Below, piece by piece: positions 41,010-49,086 of a stretch of 64,000 nt of DNA. The position numbers and the translations under genes were made by a program. Each line of letters starts with the position of its first letter. The stretch's first letter is position 1. The DNA lies in assembly GCA_937895345.1 (NCBI GenBank), contig CALAWP010000011.1:31256-95255 (forward strand). Direction: 5' to 3'. Source of the stretch: an uncultured Paenibacillus sp. GTDB taxonomy: Bacteria; Bacillota; Bacilli; Paenibacillales; Paenibacillaceae. Below the pieces are notes generated by a model, which saw only the letters and a list, made by a program, of their open reading frames with translations, made no database searches and had not been told where the DNA came from.

Positions 41010-43076
41010 ATGATGTCGGCTTTTCCGGCACTGAACCAACTGACACTGGGCGTTTGCTACTATCCCGAGCATTGGCCCGAAACGATGTGGGAGGACGATT
41101 ACAAGCGGATGCGCGGGCTCGGCATATCGGTCATACGCGTCGCGGAATTCGCTTGGGCGATCTTCGAACCCGAGGAAGGCGTCTTTTCCTTCGAGCTGTT
41201 CGACCGGGCGCTCGATCTGGCCCATCGGCACGGATTGAAGGTTATTATGGGCACGCCGACGGCTACGCCGCCCGCCTGGCTGACGCACAAATATCCCGAA
41301 GTGCTGAACGCGACGCACGACGGCGTGACGATCCGGCACGGCCTGCGGCGTCATTACAACTACAGCAGCCCGAAATACCGCGAGCTCAGCGCGATAATTG
41401 TCCGGAAGATGGCCGAGCATTTCAAGGATCATCCCGCGGTCGTCGGCTGGCAGATCGACAACGAGTTCAACTGCGAGATCGGAGAATTTTATTCCGAAGC
41501 CGACCATATCGCCTTCCGCGAATGGCTGCAGCGGAAATACGGCTCGCTGCAAGCGCTGAACGAGGCTTGGGGCACCGTATTCTGGAGCCAGACCTATACC
41601 GACTGGGAGCAGGTCCATCTGTCGCGCCCGACGCCGGCCGGCAAGCAGCCCAATCCGCATCTGGCGCTCGACGAAAAAAGATTCGTGTCCGACAGCGTCA
41701 TTTCATACGCCAAGCTTCAAGCGGATATTCTCCGCGAGCTGGCGCCCCGTCATTGGGTGACGACAAACGGCCTGTTCGGCCATCTCGACAACCATCGTAT
41801 GACGGACGAGCTGCTCGACTTTTTCAGTTACGATTCCTACCCGCAATTTTCGACTATCCATTTCGATCCGAACGAGGAGAACCCGCTGGCGGACCGCGGC
41901 TGGAGCCAGTCTCTCGGCGTCGTGCGCTCGATTTCGCCGCAATTTTGCGTCATGGAGCAGCAAAGCGGGCCGGGCGGCTGGGTGAACCGGATGGATATGC
42001 CATCTCCAAAGCCGGGCCAGATGCGGCTGTGGACGTACCAGTCCATCGCGCACGGCGCCAACATGGTGCTTTATTTCCGGTGGAGAACGGCGACCTTCGG
42101 CCATGAAATGTACTGGCACGGCCTGAACGATTACCATAACCGCGACAATCGGCGCCTCCGGGAGGCGGGAACGGTCGGCCGGGAGCTGGCCGCGATCGGC
42201 GAGCGGGTCGTATCGACCCGATATTCCGCCGAGGTCGCCATTGTTCGCGACTACGACAACGAATGGGACGGCGAATACGACGTATGGCACGGTCCGTTCG
42301 CCTGGCAAAGCGGCAAAGCCTGGTTCAAGGCGCTGACGCGCCGCCATATTCCAAGCGATATCTTATATATGCGCGACACGACGACGCTGGAGCAGCTCAA
42401 ACGGTACAAGCTGCTCGTCTACCCGCATCCCGCCATCATGACGGACGCGACGGCGGCGTTGCTGGAGCGCTACGTCCAGGAAGGCGGCACGATCGTCTTC
42501 GGCTGCAGAACGGGCTATAAGGACGAGCGGGGGCAATGCTACATGAGGCCGTTTCCGGGAGCGGCCGCCAAGCTGGCTGGCATAACGGTCGAAGAATTTA
42601 CGATGATCAAAGGCACCCGCAAGCCGACGAGCATGACGTGGCGCGAGGAAGGCCCGGTGCCGCAAGCCGTAACGTCCGCGGACGGCTTTAACGATATTTT
42701 GCTGCCTGAATCGTCCGGCGCCGAGGTTGTCGCCGCGTACAACGACGACTACTATGCAGGCAAGCCTGCGGTGACGCGCCTTGCGTTCGGCAAAGGATCG
42801 GCCTGGTATTACGGCGCGGTGTTCAACGAAGCGGCGGCAGCGCAAATCATCGCGCGCGCCGGCATCGTTTCGCCCGCGGCCGGCTGGCTGAAGCTTCCGG
42901 CCGAAGTGGAGCTGGCCGTCCGCAAGGATGACGGCGGCGAGCTGTATTTCTTGCTCAATTACGGCGAGGAGCCGGCCCGCATTGAAGTGTCCGTCCCAAG
43001 GACCGATTTGCTCACCGGCCGTCCAATCGGCGGCCAAGCCGAGCTGGAGCCTTTTGGCGTCATGATTTTGGCATAA
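41010..43076 (+). CDS. Beta-galactosidase, GH42
   Basis: 688-residue cytosolic enzyme hydrolysing terminal beta-galactosides. The family opening LTLGVCYYPEHWPETMWEDDYKRMRGLGI is followed by the acid/base glutamate in GWQIDNEFNCE and the putative nucleophile in QFCVMEQQSGPGGW. A trimerisation-type domain (about 400-600) and a small C-terminal beta domain follow. The ATG at 41010 is chosen because AAAGGAG lies 7 bases upstream; the frame is open to 40899, but that extension is AT-rich and lacks a ribosome site. No signal peptide. It is divergent from an AraC regulator and ends in a strong terminator. It probably acts on imported galacto-oligosaccharides. Confidence 0.95.
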   Translation: MMSAFPALNQLTLGVCYYPEHWPETMWEDDYKRMRGLGISVIRVAEFAWAIFEPEEGVFSFELFDRALDLAHRHGLKVIMGTPTATPPAWLTHKYPEVLNATHDGVTIRHGLRRHYNYSSPKYRELSAIIVRKMAEHFKDHPAVVGWQIDNEFNCEIGEFYSEADHIAFREWLQRKYGSLQALNEAWGTVFWSQTYTDWEQVHLSRPTPAGKQPNPHLALDEKRFVSDSVISYAKLQADILRELAPRHWVTTNGLFGHLDNHRMTDELLDFFSYDSYPQFSTIHFDPNEENPLADRGWSQSLGVVRSISPQFCVMEQQSGPGGWVNRMDMPSPKPGQMRLWTYQSIAHGANMVLYFRWRTATFGHEMYWHGLNDYHNRDNRRLREAGTVGRELAAIGERVVSTRYSAEVAIVRDYDNEWDGEYDVWHGPFAWQSGKAWFKALTRRHIPSDILYMRDTTTLEQLKRYKLLVYPHPAIMTDATAALLERYVQEGGTIVFGCRTGYKDERGQCYMRPFPGAAAKLAGITVEEFTMIKGTRKPTSMTWREEGPVPQAVTSADGFNDILLPESSGAEVVAAYNDDYYAGKPAVTRLAFGKGSAWYYGAVFNEAAAAQIIARAGIVSPAAGWLKLPAEVELAVRKDDGGELYFLLNYGEEPARIEVSVPRTDLLTGRPIGGQAELEPFGVMILA

Positions 43077-43080
43077 TCCG

Positions 43081-43128
43081 CGCGGCGGAACAGCACCACC
43101 AAGGTGCGTGTTCCGCCGCGTTTTTTTT
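43081..43128 (+). terminator. Terminator of the GH42 gene
   Basis: CGCGGCGGAACA (43081-43092) pairs with TGTTCCGCCGCG (43109-43120) around an inner GCACC/GGTGC stem, followed by eight T. Confidence 0.95.
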
Positions 43129-43363
43129 CTGATCCACCTCCGTCTATTTCCCGCTTCCTACAACCCTTCTGCAAACCTGCAGCAACAATGACCCTTTTTC
43201 CAATTTGTCCGCCCCCGTCCACACACCGCGGTTAGGCGTCTCCGTCTCTGGACCGATAAAATATCCGGCTTCAAGCCGTAGTGATCGGACGGCATTTCGG
43301 TACAATGGAATGAGTAACGGCGTTGACACGCCAAATCCATTCTTGCAAGGAGTGTTGACCAAG

Positions 43364-44293
43364 ATGCCCGTATTGGAGGTTAACCGGCTGCAAAAGGCGT
43401 TCGGACCGGTCCGAGCGGTGGAGGATATCAGTTTCTCCGTCGAGGCGGGAGAAGTATTTACGATCATTGGGCCGAACGGAGCCGGCAAGACGACTACGCT
43501 TGAAATGATCGAAGGCCTGGTGCCGCCCGATTCCGGCGACATTCGGTTCGGAACGCTCGATTGGACAAGACACGGCGACCGGATCAAGACGGAAATCGGC
43601 ATCCAGCCGCAAGCGAGCGCCATGTTCGACCTGCTCACCGTCGAAGAAAATTTGAAGCTGTTCGCATCCTTTTATCCGAAGTCCCGCCCCGCCGAAGAGG
43701 TGCTGGAGATGATCAATCTGACGGACCAGCGCGGCCGCCACGTGAAGAAGCTGTCCGGGGGGCAGCAGCAGCGGCTGGCGATCGGGCTGGCGATGATCAA
43801 CGATCCGAGCATTATTTTTCTCGACGAGCCGACGACCGGCCTCGACCCGCAAGCCCGCCGCAATATTTGGGACATCGTGCTCAAGCTGAAGGAAATGGGC
43901 AAGACGACGATCTTGACGACGCATTACATGGAAGAAGCGGAAAAGCTGAGCGACCGGGTATGCATCGTGGACCAGGGCAAAATCGTGACCATGGACACCC
44001 CCGCGGCATTGATCGACCGGCTGACGAAGGAGCGCGAGGTGCGCCTGTCGTTTCTCGACGGCGAGCAAGCCGCCATCGAAACGGAGCGGGCGGCTCAGGC
44101 CGGCAGCTCGGTTGCCCGTACGGAGCGGGACGGAACTTCACTGCGGTTGTGGTCGACCAAGCCGGAGGAAACGCTTTATGAATTGTTCGGCTTTACGAAA
44201 GACCGGGGATATCGCGTCGAGCAAATCTCGATTCGCGAAATGAGCCTGGAGGACGTCTTCATCGCCTTCACCGGCAAGGAATGGAGGGATTAA
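43364..44293 (+). CDS. ABC-2 exporter ATPase
   Basis: 309-residue ATPase of the drug/antibiotic export (DrrA/CcmA-like) type: Walker A GPNGAGKTT, Q-loop IQPQAS, signature LSGGQQQR, Walker B IIFLDEPTTGLD and switch histidine TTHYMEEAE. A C-terminal extension (about 225-309, ending SLEDVFIAFTGKEWRD) is typical of this subfamily. AAGGAG precedes the ATG at 43364. The frame is open to 43205 but without a ribosome site. It forms an operon with the permease gene, which starts one base after its stop codon. Confidence 0.93.
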   Translation: MPVLEVNRLQKAFGPVRAVEDISFSVEAGEVFTIIGPNGAGKTTTLEMIEGLVPPDSGDIRFGTLDWTRHGDRIKTEIGIQPQASAMFDLLTVEENLKLFASFYPKSRPAEEVLEMINLTDQRGRHVKKLSGGQQQRLAIGLAMINDPSIIFLDEPTTGLDPQARRNIWDIVLKLKEMGKTTILTTHYMEEAEKLSDRVCIVDQGKIVTMDTPAALIDRLTKEREVRLSFLDGEQAAIETERAAQAGSSVARTERDGTSLRLWSTKPEETLYELFGFTKDRGYRVEQISIREMSLEDVFIAFTGKEWRD

Positions 44294-44294
44294 T

Positions 44295-45440
44295 ATGAAC
44301 GGAGTGAAGCAGCTTCGCATGATGTTCGATGCGCAGCTCAAAATGATGTTCCGCGACAAGCAAACGTGGTTTTGGAGCTTATGCTTTCCGATTATTCTGA
44401 TGGTTATATTCATGATCATATTCGGCGGGAACGGTTCGGGCAGCTTCTCCGCGACCGTAGCCGTTTCCCAGCAAGCGGCGGGCGCGGACCAAGCTGGCGG
44501 AACAGAGCCGGCTTCCGGCATGCTGCTCGAAGGAATCAAGCAAATTCCCGTATTCGAGTTTAAGGATGACAATCCGGTCAGCCTGGAGCAGGGACGGGAA
44601 TGGGTCGAAAAGAAAGACATCGACGCGCTCATCGTGCTGCCGGCCTCCGGGGACGCCGGCCAAATCGAGCTGATCGTCAATCGGCAGAACGAACAAAGCG
44701 CCGGAACGCAAGCGATCTCCGGCATTCTGGAACGATTCGTTCAGCATGCCAATCTGGCGGCCGCCGGCGCCGAGCCCGCATTTGCCATGAACATGACCTC
44801 CGTCACCACGGCGGCGGACGATATCCGGTACGAGGACTTTCTGCTGACGGGCATGATCGGCCTGTCCATCGCCCAAGGCGGCTTGTTCGGCATGGCCGAT
44901 CTGGTCGACATGCGCCGCCGCGGCCTGCTCAAGCGGATGCGGATGACGCCGGCCAAGATGGGACTGTTCGGCTTGTCGGGCATGCTCGTTCGCCTCATGC
45001 TCGGCGTAATCCAGGTCGTAGTACTGGCGCTCATCGGCGTGTACGGCTTCGGCGCCAACCTCCATTTCAATTGGGCCAGCCTGGCCGTCGCTTTCCTCGC
45101 AGGAGCGCTTGTCTTTAACGCGATGGGCTACCTGTTCTCGTCTTTCAGCCGGACGATGGAAGCTTATATGGGCGTCGCCAACATTTTCAGCATGCTGATG
45201 ATGTTCCTGAGCGGCATCTTCTTCCCGGTCGAATCGCTTCCCGAGTGGCTGCAGCCGGTGCCGAAAATTCTTCCGCTTACCTACTTTGTGGAAGGCATGC
45301 GCGACGGTATGATTTATGCGGAAGGACTCTTTAACGCTTCGTTCTGGACCGGCATGGGCATCATGGCCGTCTGGGGCGCCGTCAGCTTCCTGCTGGCCGC
45401 CCAGCTGTACAAAAACAAATCGATCGCGGCCACCCGGTAA
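44295..45440 (+). CDS. ABC-2 type permease
   Basis: 381-residue membrane protein. One TM near residues 25-45 is followed by an extracytoplasmic domain (about 48-185) and five C-terminal TMs (about 190-375), the layout of ABC-2 permeases with an inserted external domain. The family segment FSRTMEAYMGVANIFSMLMMFLSGIFFP is clear. GGAGGGATTAAT precedes the ATG. With the preceding ATPase it would form an exporter for drugs, antibiotics or a wall precursor; the substrate is unknown. A hairpin follows the stop codon. Confidence 0.92.
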   Translation: MNGVKQLRMMFDAQLKMMFRDKQTWFWSLCFPIILMVIFMIIFGGNGSGSFSATVAVSQQAAGADQAGGTEPASGMLLEGIKQIPVFEFKDDNPVSLEQGREWVEKKDIDALIVLPASGDAGQIELIVNRQNEQSAGTQAISGILERFVQHANLAAAGAEPAFAMNMTSVTTAADDIRYEDFLLTGMIGLSIAQGGLFGMADLVDMRRRGLLKRMRMTPAKMGLFGLSGMLVRLMLGVIQVVVLALIGVYGFGANLHFNWASLAVAFLAGALVFNAMGYLFSSFSRTMEAYMGVANIFSMLMMFLSGIFFPVESLPEWLQPVPKILPLTYFVEGMRDGMIYAEGLFNASFWTGMGIMAVWGAVSFLLAAQLYKNKSIAATR

Positions 45441-45471
45441 CCGACTGCCGCGGACTCGAATGGCGCAGTAA

Positions 45472-45513
45472 CCGCCCCTATCCGTCCGGATGAGGGGCGG
45501 TCGCTGGTTTTCC
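45472..45513 (+). terminator. Terminator-like hairpin after the ABC-2 operon
   Basis: ACCGCCCCT (45472-45480) pairs with AGGGGCGGT (45494-45502), with ATCC/GGAT pairing inside the loop, then CGCTGGTTTT. The T-run is displaced by several bases. Confidence 0.65.
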
Positions 45514-45730
45514 GCAATGACCGCGGTACTATGATGGAATACGCGCCGCGCGCCTTTTTTTTCGCTTGCCTTCACTATCCCCTCGCTTCAGGAAATCTCA
45601 GCCTTGATGGACAAAGCGAAGTGTGCTGATTCTATGAGGATGACGACGAAAAAGGTACTCTCGGTTTTCACTGTCATCACTATCCCCTCTCTTCAGGAGC
45701 TGCTAATGACCTTCCCAACTTGCCGGCTAC

Positions 45731-45945
45731 ACTTACCTCACGCCGCTTAACTACCGTACGAAGTTGCCTCCCCGCTTGCTTGCTAGCCATATTTGCCTCA
45801 CGCCGCCCCAACTGCCGCATTCGGGTGTCTCCCACTTGCCAGCCGTACTTGCCGTACGCAACCCAACTGCCGCATTTGTGTGCCAGCTTCTACTTACTAG
45901 CCATTCTTGCCATACGCCGTCCCAACTGCCGCATTTTGGGCTTTG
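45731..45945 (+). repeat. Four degenerate 55-60-bp tandem repeats
   Basis: Anchor hexamers at 45741, 45801, 45856 and 45915 (CGCCGC, CGCCGC, CGCAAC, CGCCGT) recur at spacings of 60, 55 and 59 bp. Around them the consensus is TTGCC-T/G-TACGC, then CCCAACTGCCGCATT. Unit 1 is the most diverged. The unequal spacing argues against a coding repeat. Confidence 0.7.
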
Positions 45946-45955
45946 CCTATTCGAT

Positions 45956-45994
45956 ACCTTCTCAACTTCCATTCGCCACCTTCTCAACTTCCAT
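45956..45994 (+). repeat. 17-bp direct repeat
   Basis: ACCTTCTCAACTTCCAT occurs at 45956-45972 and again at 45978-45994, a 22-bp period. Confidence 0.75.
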
Positions 45995-46116
45995 AGCCGA
46001 AATTTCGAGTATGCCATTATACCTGCCGCTACCTGAGTTGATGGGATAGTGAATACAAGTCTATAAAACCTGTCCATAAAGCCGTTTCCAGACGGTCGAC
46101 CGCCGCTGTCTTGCAG

Positions 46117-46193
46117 CGAGACACCAGCGAGACATCTACGAGACATCTACGAGACACCAGCGAGACATCTACGAGATACTAACGAAATACCAA
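46117..46193 (+). repeat. Seven-unit 11-bp tandem array
   Basis: Seven consecutive 11-mers: CGAGACACCAG, CGAGACATCTA (twice), CGAGACACCAG, CGAGACATCTA, CGAGATACTAA and CGAAATACCAA. The last two units are decayed. The period is close to one helical turn and not a multiple of three. Confidence 0.85.
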
Positions 46194-46420
46194 ACGCAGG
46201 GGCTGCCAGATCTATTACCTTTTCATCTGTCGTATCTGCCGCGCTATAGAGCTTTCCTCGTTGTTCCCGTTGCCCGATTCACACTTCACTTGCAGCCTGT
46301 CTCACCGAGTCTTCCGTCAGTTCCCCCCCGCTGCCTGAGCCGAAGGGATAATGATTGCAAATAAAAAATGAGGCGGTTCCCCGCCCCGTAACATGCCCCG
46401 TTAAATAATTTAGCCTCATC

Positions 46421-47365
46421 TTATGCCGGACCGCCGCACATTTCCGAATGCCGCAGCCGGGACGTTTCCACTTGGATCGTCGTATGCTGAATTTGGAACT
46501 TTTGCTCGATGCGATCGACGGCTTGCTGCAAGATCGACTGACTGTCGGCTCCGTCGTCGATAAGCATGTGGCAGGACAATGAATCCCGTCCGGATGTGAT
46601 CGTCCATATATGCAAATCATGCACATCCCTCACCCCTTCAATGGCCAGCAGCTCTCGCTTCAATTCCGCCGCATCGACCGTAACGGGCGCGCCTTCCATC
46701 AAAATATGAACGGTGGACCTGATGATGCCCCACGCGCTCTTCAAAATGAGAAGCGAAACGACTACGCTGATTACCGGATCGGCAACATACCAGCCGAACA
46801 GCATCATCAGCAGTCCCGCAACGATGGCGCCGACCGATCCGAGCGCATCGCCCAGCACGTGCAGGTACGCGCTTCGGACATTTACATTGCCCTTAATGTC
46901 GCTTTGGCGCATAAGCGCCCACGCGCTGGCAAGGTTGGCCAGCAAGCCGACGCAGGCGATCGCCATCATTGCGCCGCTCGCCACAGACGGCGGATCCATA
47001 AACCGCTGGACGGCTTCGGCGACAATAAACGCCGCGATCACGAACAGGCTGATGCCGTTCAGCAATGCCGCCAATATTTCGAACCGGTAGTAGCCGTACG
47101 TTTTGTTCGGGGATGGCGGCCTGGAGGCAACCCACATCGCGGCAAGGCTAAGCGCCAGCGCGCCGGCGTCGCTGAGCATATGTCCCGAATCGGACAGCAG
47201 AGCCAATGAATTGGTGAGAAGTCCGCCGAAAAATTCCAGCAACATAATGCCCGATGTGATGACGAGCGCAATCAGCAATCCTTTGCGGTTGCCGCCGCGG
47301 TGCGAATGATCATGTCCGTGTTCATGGTGATGATGGCCGTGATGCGAATGGTTGTGGAGACTCAT
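46421..47365 (-). CDS. Cation diffusion facilitator (CzcD-like Zn/Co/Cd efflux)
   Basis: 314-residue membrane antiporter that exports divalent metal from the cytosol. A His-rich N-terminus (HNHSHHGHHHHEHGHDHSH) precedes six TMs. The TM2 metal site is seen in LLSDSGHMLSDAGAL (the HxxxD pattern of zinc-type CDFs) and the TM5 pair in YLHVLGDALGS. The cytoplasmic C-terminal domain covers about 215-310 (VRDVHDLHIWTITSG). GGAGGG lies 8 bases before ATG 47365; the frame is open further upstream, but through the operator and promoter. A TTGCAA-TATAAT promoter followed by an ArsR-type palindrome lies upstream, so metal-induced derepression is expected. Confidence 0.94.
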   Translation of the reverse strand: MSLHNHSHHGHHHHEHGHDHSHRGGNRKGLLIALVITSGIMLLEFFGGLLTNSLALLSDSGHMLSDAGALALSLAAMWVASRPPSPNKTYGYYRFEILAALLNGISLFVIAAFIVAEAVQRFMDPPSVASGAMMAIACVGLLANLASAWALMRQSDIKGNVNVRSAYLHVLGDALGSVGAIVAGLLMMLFGWYVADPVISVVVSLLILKSAWGIIRSTVHILMEGAPVTVDAAELKRELLAIEGVRDVHDLHIWTITSGRDSLSCHMLIDDGADSQSILQQAVDRIEQKFQIQHTTIQVETSRLRHSEMCGGPA

Positions 47366-47428
47366 ATGAATTCCCTCCGTCTGTCTCGTGCCCATCTGGT
47401 ACGGCGGTGGCACGTCACTTTTATCAAC

Positions 47429-47448
47429 ATATGAATACATGTTCATAT
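47429..47448. promoter_or_regulatory. ArsR/SmtB-type operator before the CDF gene
   Basis: ATATGAATACATGTTCATAT has perfect 7-bp arms (ATATGAA and TTCATAT) and matches the ArsR/SmtB/CzrA operator style TGAA-N6-TTCA. It sits just downstream of the -10 box, covering the expected transcription start of the efflux gene. Confidence 0.85.
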
Positions 47449-47450
47449 AT

Positions 47451-47479
47451 ATTATATGATTGGCTGGTTTATTTTGCAA
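47451..47479 (-). promoter_or_regulatory. Promoter of the CDF efflux gene
   Basis: Minus-strand TTGCAA (47479-47474), 17-bp spacer, TATAAT (47456-47451). A repressor on the adjacent palindrome would block it. Confidence 0.85.
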
Positions 47480-47492
47480 GCTCCGTCAAGCG

Positions 47493-47532
47493 AAAAAACT
47501 GCCGGAATGGCCTGAACAATCAGGCTTTCCGA
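47493..47532 (-). terminator. Terminator downstream of the arsR-type gene
   Basis: On the minus strand TCGGAAAGCCTGA pairs with TCAGGCCATTCCGG and is followed by CAGTTTTTTCG. It separates the metal-sensor transcript from the CDF promoter. Confidence 0.75.
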
Positions 47533-47661
47533 CAGCTGTAAACGAAACCGCACTTCCACTATCCGCTAACCTCGCACTAATCCTCGTCGCCTTAACCAGC
47601 CGTTCCCGCTCCGGCGTTGCTTCTCGCTAGTCCGCAACGAAGACGCGATGACTTGGTACTC

Positions 47662-47703
47662 GCAGCCTGACCGAGGCAGCCCGCAGCCTGGCCGAGGCAG
47701 CCC
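47662..47703 (+). repeat. 21-bp tandem duplication next to the arsR stop
   Basis: GCAGCCTGACCGAGGCAGCC plus C (47662-47682) is repeated at 47683-47703 with one A-to-G change. The second copy abuts the stop codon of the ArsR-type gene. Confidence 0.8.
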
Positions 47704-48078
47704 TTAGCTGTGCTTCAAATGCTGCAGCGTCAGCACAAACAGCTGCTCCACGTGATCGTCGTCGAGGGAGTAATAAACGGTTTTTCCTTCCTTCCGACGC
47801 TTGACGATGCGCATATTGCGAAGCAGCCGAAGCTGATGCGATACGGCCGACTGTCCCATTCCAAGCACGACGGTCAAATCGTGTACGCAGAGCTCGGATT
47901 GCAGCAAAGCATGGATGATCCGGACGCGGGTCGGATCGCCGAGCGCCTTGAACAAATCCGCCAGTTGTACCGACGTGGCCTCGTCCACCAGCTTCGCTTT
48001 CACCTTGTCCACATCCGCTTCCGTTCCGGAGCAGGCTTCGTCGCATGCCGGCGCCGCAGCCAATTCATAGTCCATCAT
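47704..48078 (-). CDS. ArsR-family metal sensor (CzrA/SmtB-like)
   Basis: 124-residue winged-helix repressor that releases DNA when it binds metal. The HTH is about residues 65-90 (CVHDLTVVLGMGQSAVSHQLRLL). The C-terminal helix carries DDDHVEQL and LQHLKH, the DxH and HxxH pattern of the alpha-5 zinc/cobalt site of CzrA and SmtB. Cysteines at the N-terminus (CDEACSG) and in ELCVHD could form a second, CadC-like site. GGTGGG precedes the ATG. The palindrome before the CDF gene is the expected target. The two genes are on the same strand but have separate promoters and an intervening terminator. Confidence 0.94.
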   Translation of the reverse strand: MMDYELAAAPACDEACSGTEADVDKVKAKLVDEATSVQLADLFKALGDPTRVRIIHALLQSELCVHDLTVVLGMGQSAVSHQLRLLRNMRIVKRRKEGKTVYYSLDDDHVEQLFVLTLQHLKHS

Positions 48079-48145
48079 TATCCCACCAACTTTTAGCCGA
48101 TTGAATGCCTAAACTCAATTAAAGCTCATTATAGCATATGCGCCA

Positions 48146-48174
48146 TTCAAATCCATGCCCGATTCCACTATAAT
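48146..48174 (+). promoter_or_regulatory. Promoter of the 53-residue protein gene
   Basis: TTCAAA (48146-48151), 17-bp spacer, TATAAT (48169-48174), about 44 bp upstream of the start codon. A minus-strand TATAAT at 48133-48128 nearby may serve the arsR gene. Confidence 0.65.
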
Positions 48175-48217
48175 GGAAGAACATGACGGAATGGGCTAAA
48201 CGCAAGGAGGTCGTACG

Positions 48218-48379
48218 ATGTTCACGCTGAAGGAAAAGATTTATCTGCTTAAGCTGCTGAAAGGCAAACAACGAAGCTTCTTTTTTCGCCTTGGCAAAAA
48301 AGATCCGGTGCACGAGCGTCTCGTCGAAAAGCTGGAGCAGATGGTGCGCAACGAGCAGGTAAACAAGGAACATTTGTAG
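48218..48379 (+). CDS. Small basic protein of 53 residues, unknown
   Basis: Starts MFTLKEKIYLLKLLKGKQRS and ends NEQVNKEHL. It is rich in Lys, Leu and Glu, has no membrane segment and is probably helical. AAGGAGG lies 7 bases before the ATG and a good promoter lies upstream, so it looks genuinely expressed. It is followed at 41 bp by the YdjM-like gene on the same strand. No family was recognised. Confidence 0.65.
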   Translation: MFTLKEKIYLLKLLKGKQRSFFFRLGKKDPVHERLVEKLEQMVRNEQVNKEHL

Positions 48380-48419
48380 GCTTGTGACCCCAATCAACAA
48401 GTCAGTCAGGAGATGTGCA

Positions 48420-49064
48420 ATGACAGGAAGAACGCATTTGGCCATCGGGGCGGCAATCGGCGCCGCTGCGGCCCTTTATTATTCTCCAGGCTTGGAGGAC
48501 GCCGCCGTCTACATCGGAGTCGCCGCTTTTTCGGCGCTGAGCGCCGATCTGGACGGGCCGAGCATGCTCAGCTCCAAGCTGACGAAGTTAAGCAAGCGAA
48601 TTCGCGAGCTGGCTCTCGGTTTCGGCATTTTGTATCTCATCATGGTCGTCATCCTTTACGCGGCCGGGCAGCCGGTCAATCCCGTCATTGCGGGAGGCGG
48701 CATTGCCGCCCTGCTGCTTGGGCTTGTCATGAAGCAAGGATTTATGCGCAACGCGCTAGTCAGTCTGGCGGGCCTGTATATCGTTTATTGCGGCTTGGCC
48801 GGAGACAGATTGTGGATGCTGGGGCTTGGGCTGTTTGTCGTCATCGCCCCGTGGCTCAAGCATCGCGGCCTTACGCATACAATATGGGTCGTGCCGCTCT
48901 GGTGGTGGCTGGGCTCCGGCTTGGAACGGGAGCTGGACATGGAGGGCATCGCCGCAGCAGCGGCACTTGGTTACTTATCCCATCTCGCAGCCGACACTTT
49001 GACGCCAAGCGGAGTGAGGTGGCTGTATCCGCTTGTCAAAAAGCCATTAAAGCTCAAGTTGTAA
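48420..49064 (+). CDS. YdjM-like membrane-bound metal-dependent hydrolase
   Basis: 214-residue protein of the DUF457/YdjM type, with about five membrane segments. The conserved metal-ligand positions are the N-terminal TGRTHLAIG (His), ALSADLDGPSM (Asp pair), PWLKHRGLTHTIW (two His) and YLSHLAADTLTPSGVRWLYP (His and Asp). The start at 48420 has AGGAGAT 8 bases upstream and begins MTGRTH as in the family. Relatives are described as inner-membrane hydrolases linked to the SOS response, but the reaction is not established. It lies between two small genes on the same strand. Confidence 0.88.
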   Translation: MTGRTHLAIGAAIGAAAALYYSPGLEDAAVYIGVAAFSALSADLDGPSMLSSKLTKLSKRIRELALGFGILYLIMVVILYAAGQPVNPVIAGGGIAALLLGLVMKQGFMRNALVSLAGLYIVYCGLAGDRLWMLGLGLFVVIAPWLKHRGLTHTIWVVPLWWWLGSGLERELDMEGIAAAAALGYLSHLAADTLTPSGVRWLYPLVKKPLKLKL

Positions 49065-49086
49065 GTGAACAGGAGGCGCTAACCTA

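Larger units (their letters stand above)
45572..46354. repeat. Four dispersed copies of a TCAYTATCCC...TCAGG motif
   Basis: Plus-strand copies are at 45572-45593 (TCACTATCCCCTCGCTTC, then AGGA) and 45677-45698 (one base different). Minus-strand copies are at 46052-46032 and 46354-46334. The shared pattern is TCA-Y-TATCCC-N-TC-N3-TCAGG; the two minus-strand copies continue with an AGCGG-like tail. Two copies face each way, so they bracket the intergenic repeats. Confidence 0.65.
45441..46420. other. Non-coding, repeat-rich intergenic region
   Basis: About 980 bp with no convincing gene between the ABC-2 operon and the CDF efflux gene. It holds four dispersed copies of a 21-22-bp motif, four degenerate 55-60-bp repeats, a 17-bp direct repeat and a seven-unit 11-bp tandem array. 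ORFs that cross it lack ribosome sites and run through repeats whose periods are not multiples of three. No tRNA-like fold, transposase remnant or phage integration site was recognised. Confidence 0.7.

Noticed and set aside
43205..43363. N-terminal extension of the ABC-2 ATPase
   Set aside because: The open frame continues upstream, but the product would begin with 53 residues unlike any ABC ATPase and AAGGAG is placed for ATG 43364.
45720..46146. 109- and 131-codon frames across the intergenic repeats, on both strands
   Set aside because: No ribosome site or promoter. Their apparent protein repeats come from DNA repeats spaced 60, 55 and 59 bp, which do not keep frame.
46117..46193. Possible CRISPR array or plasmid iterons
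   Set aside because: The units are contiguous 11-mers with no spacers, no cas genes are present, and no replication initiator gene or DnaA boxes were noticed nearby.
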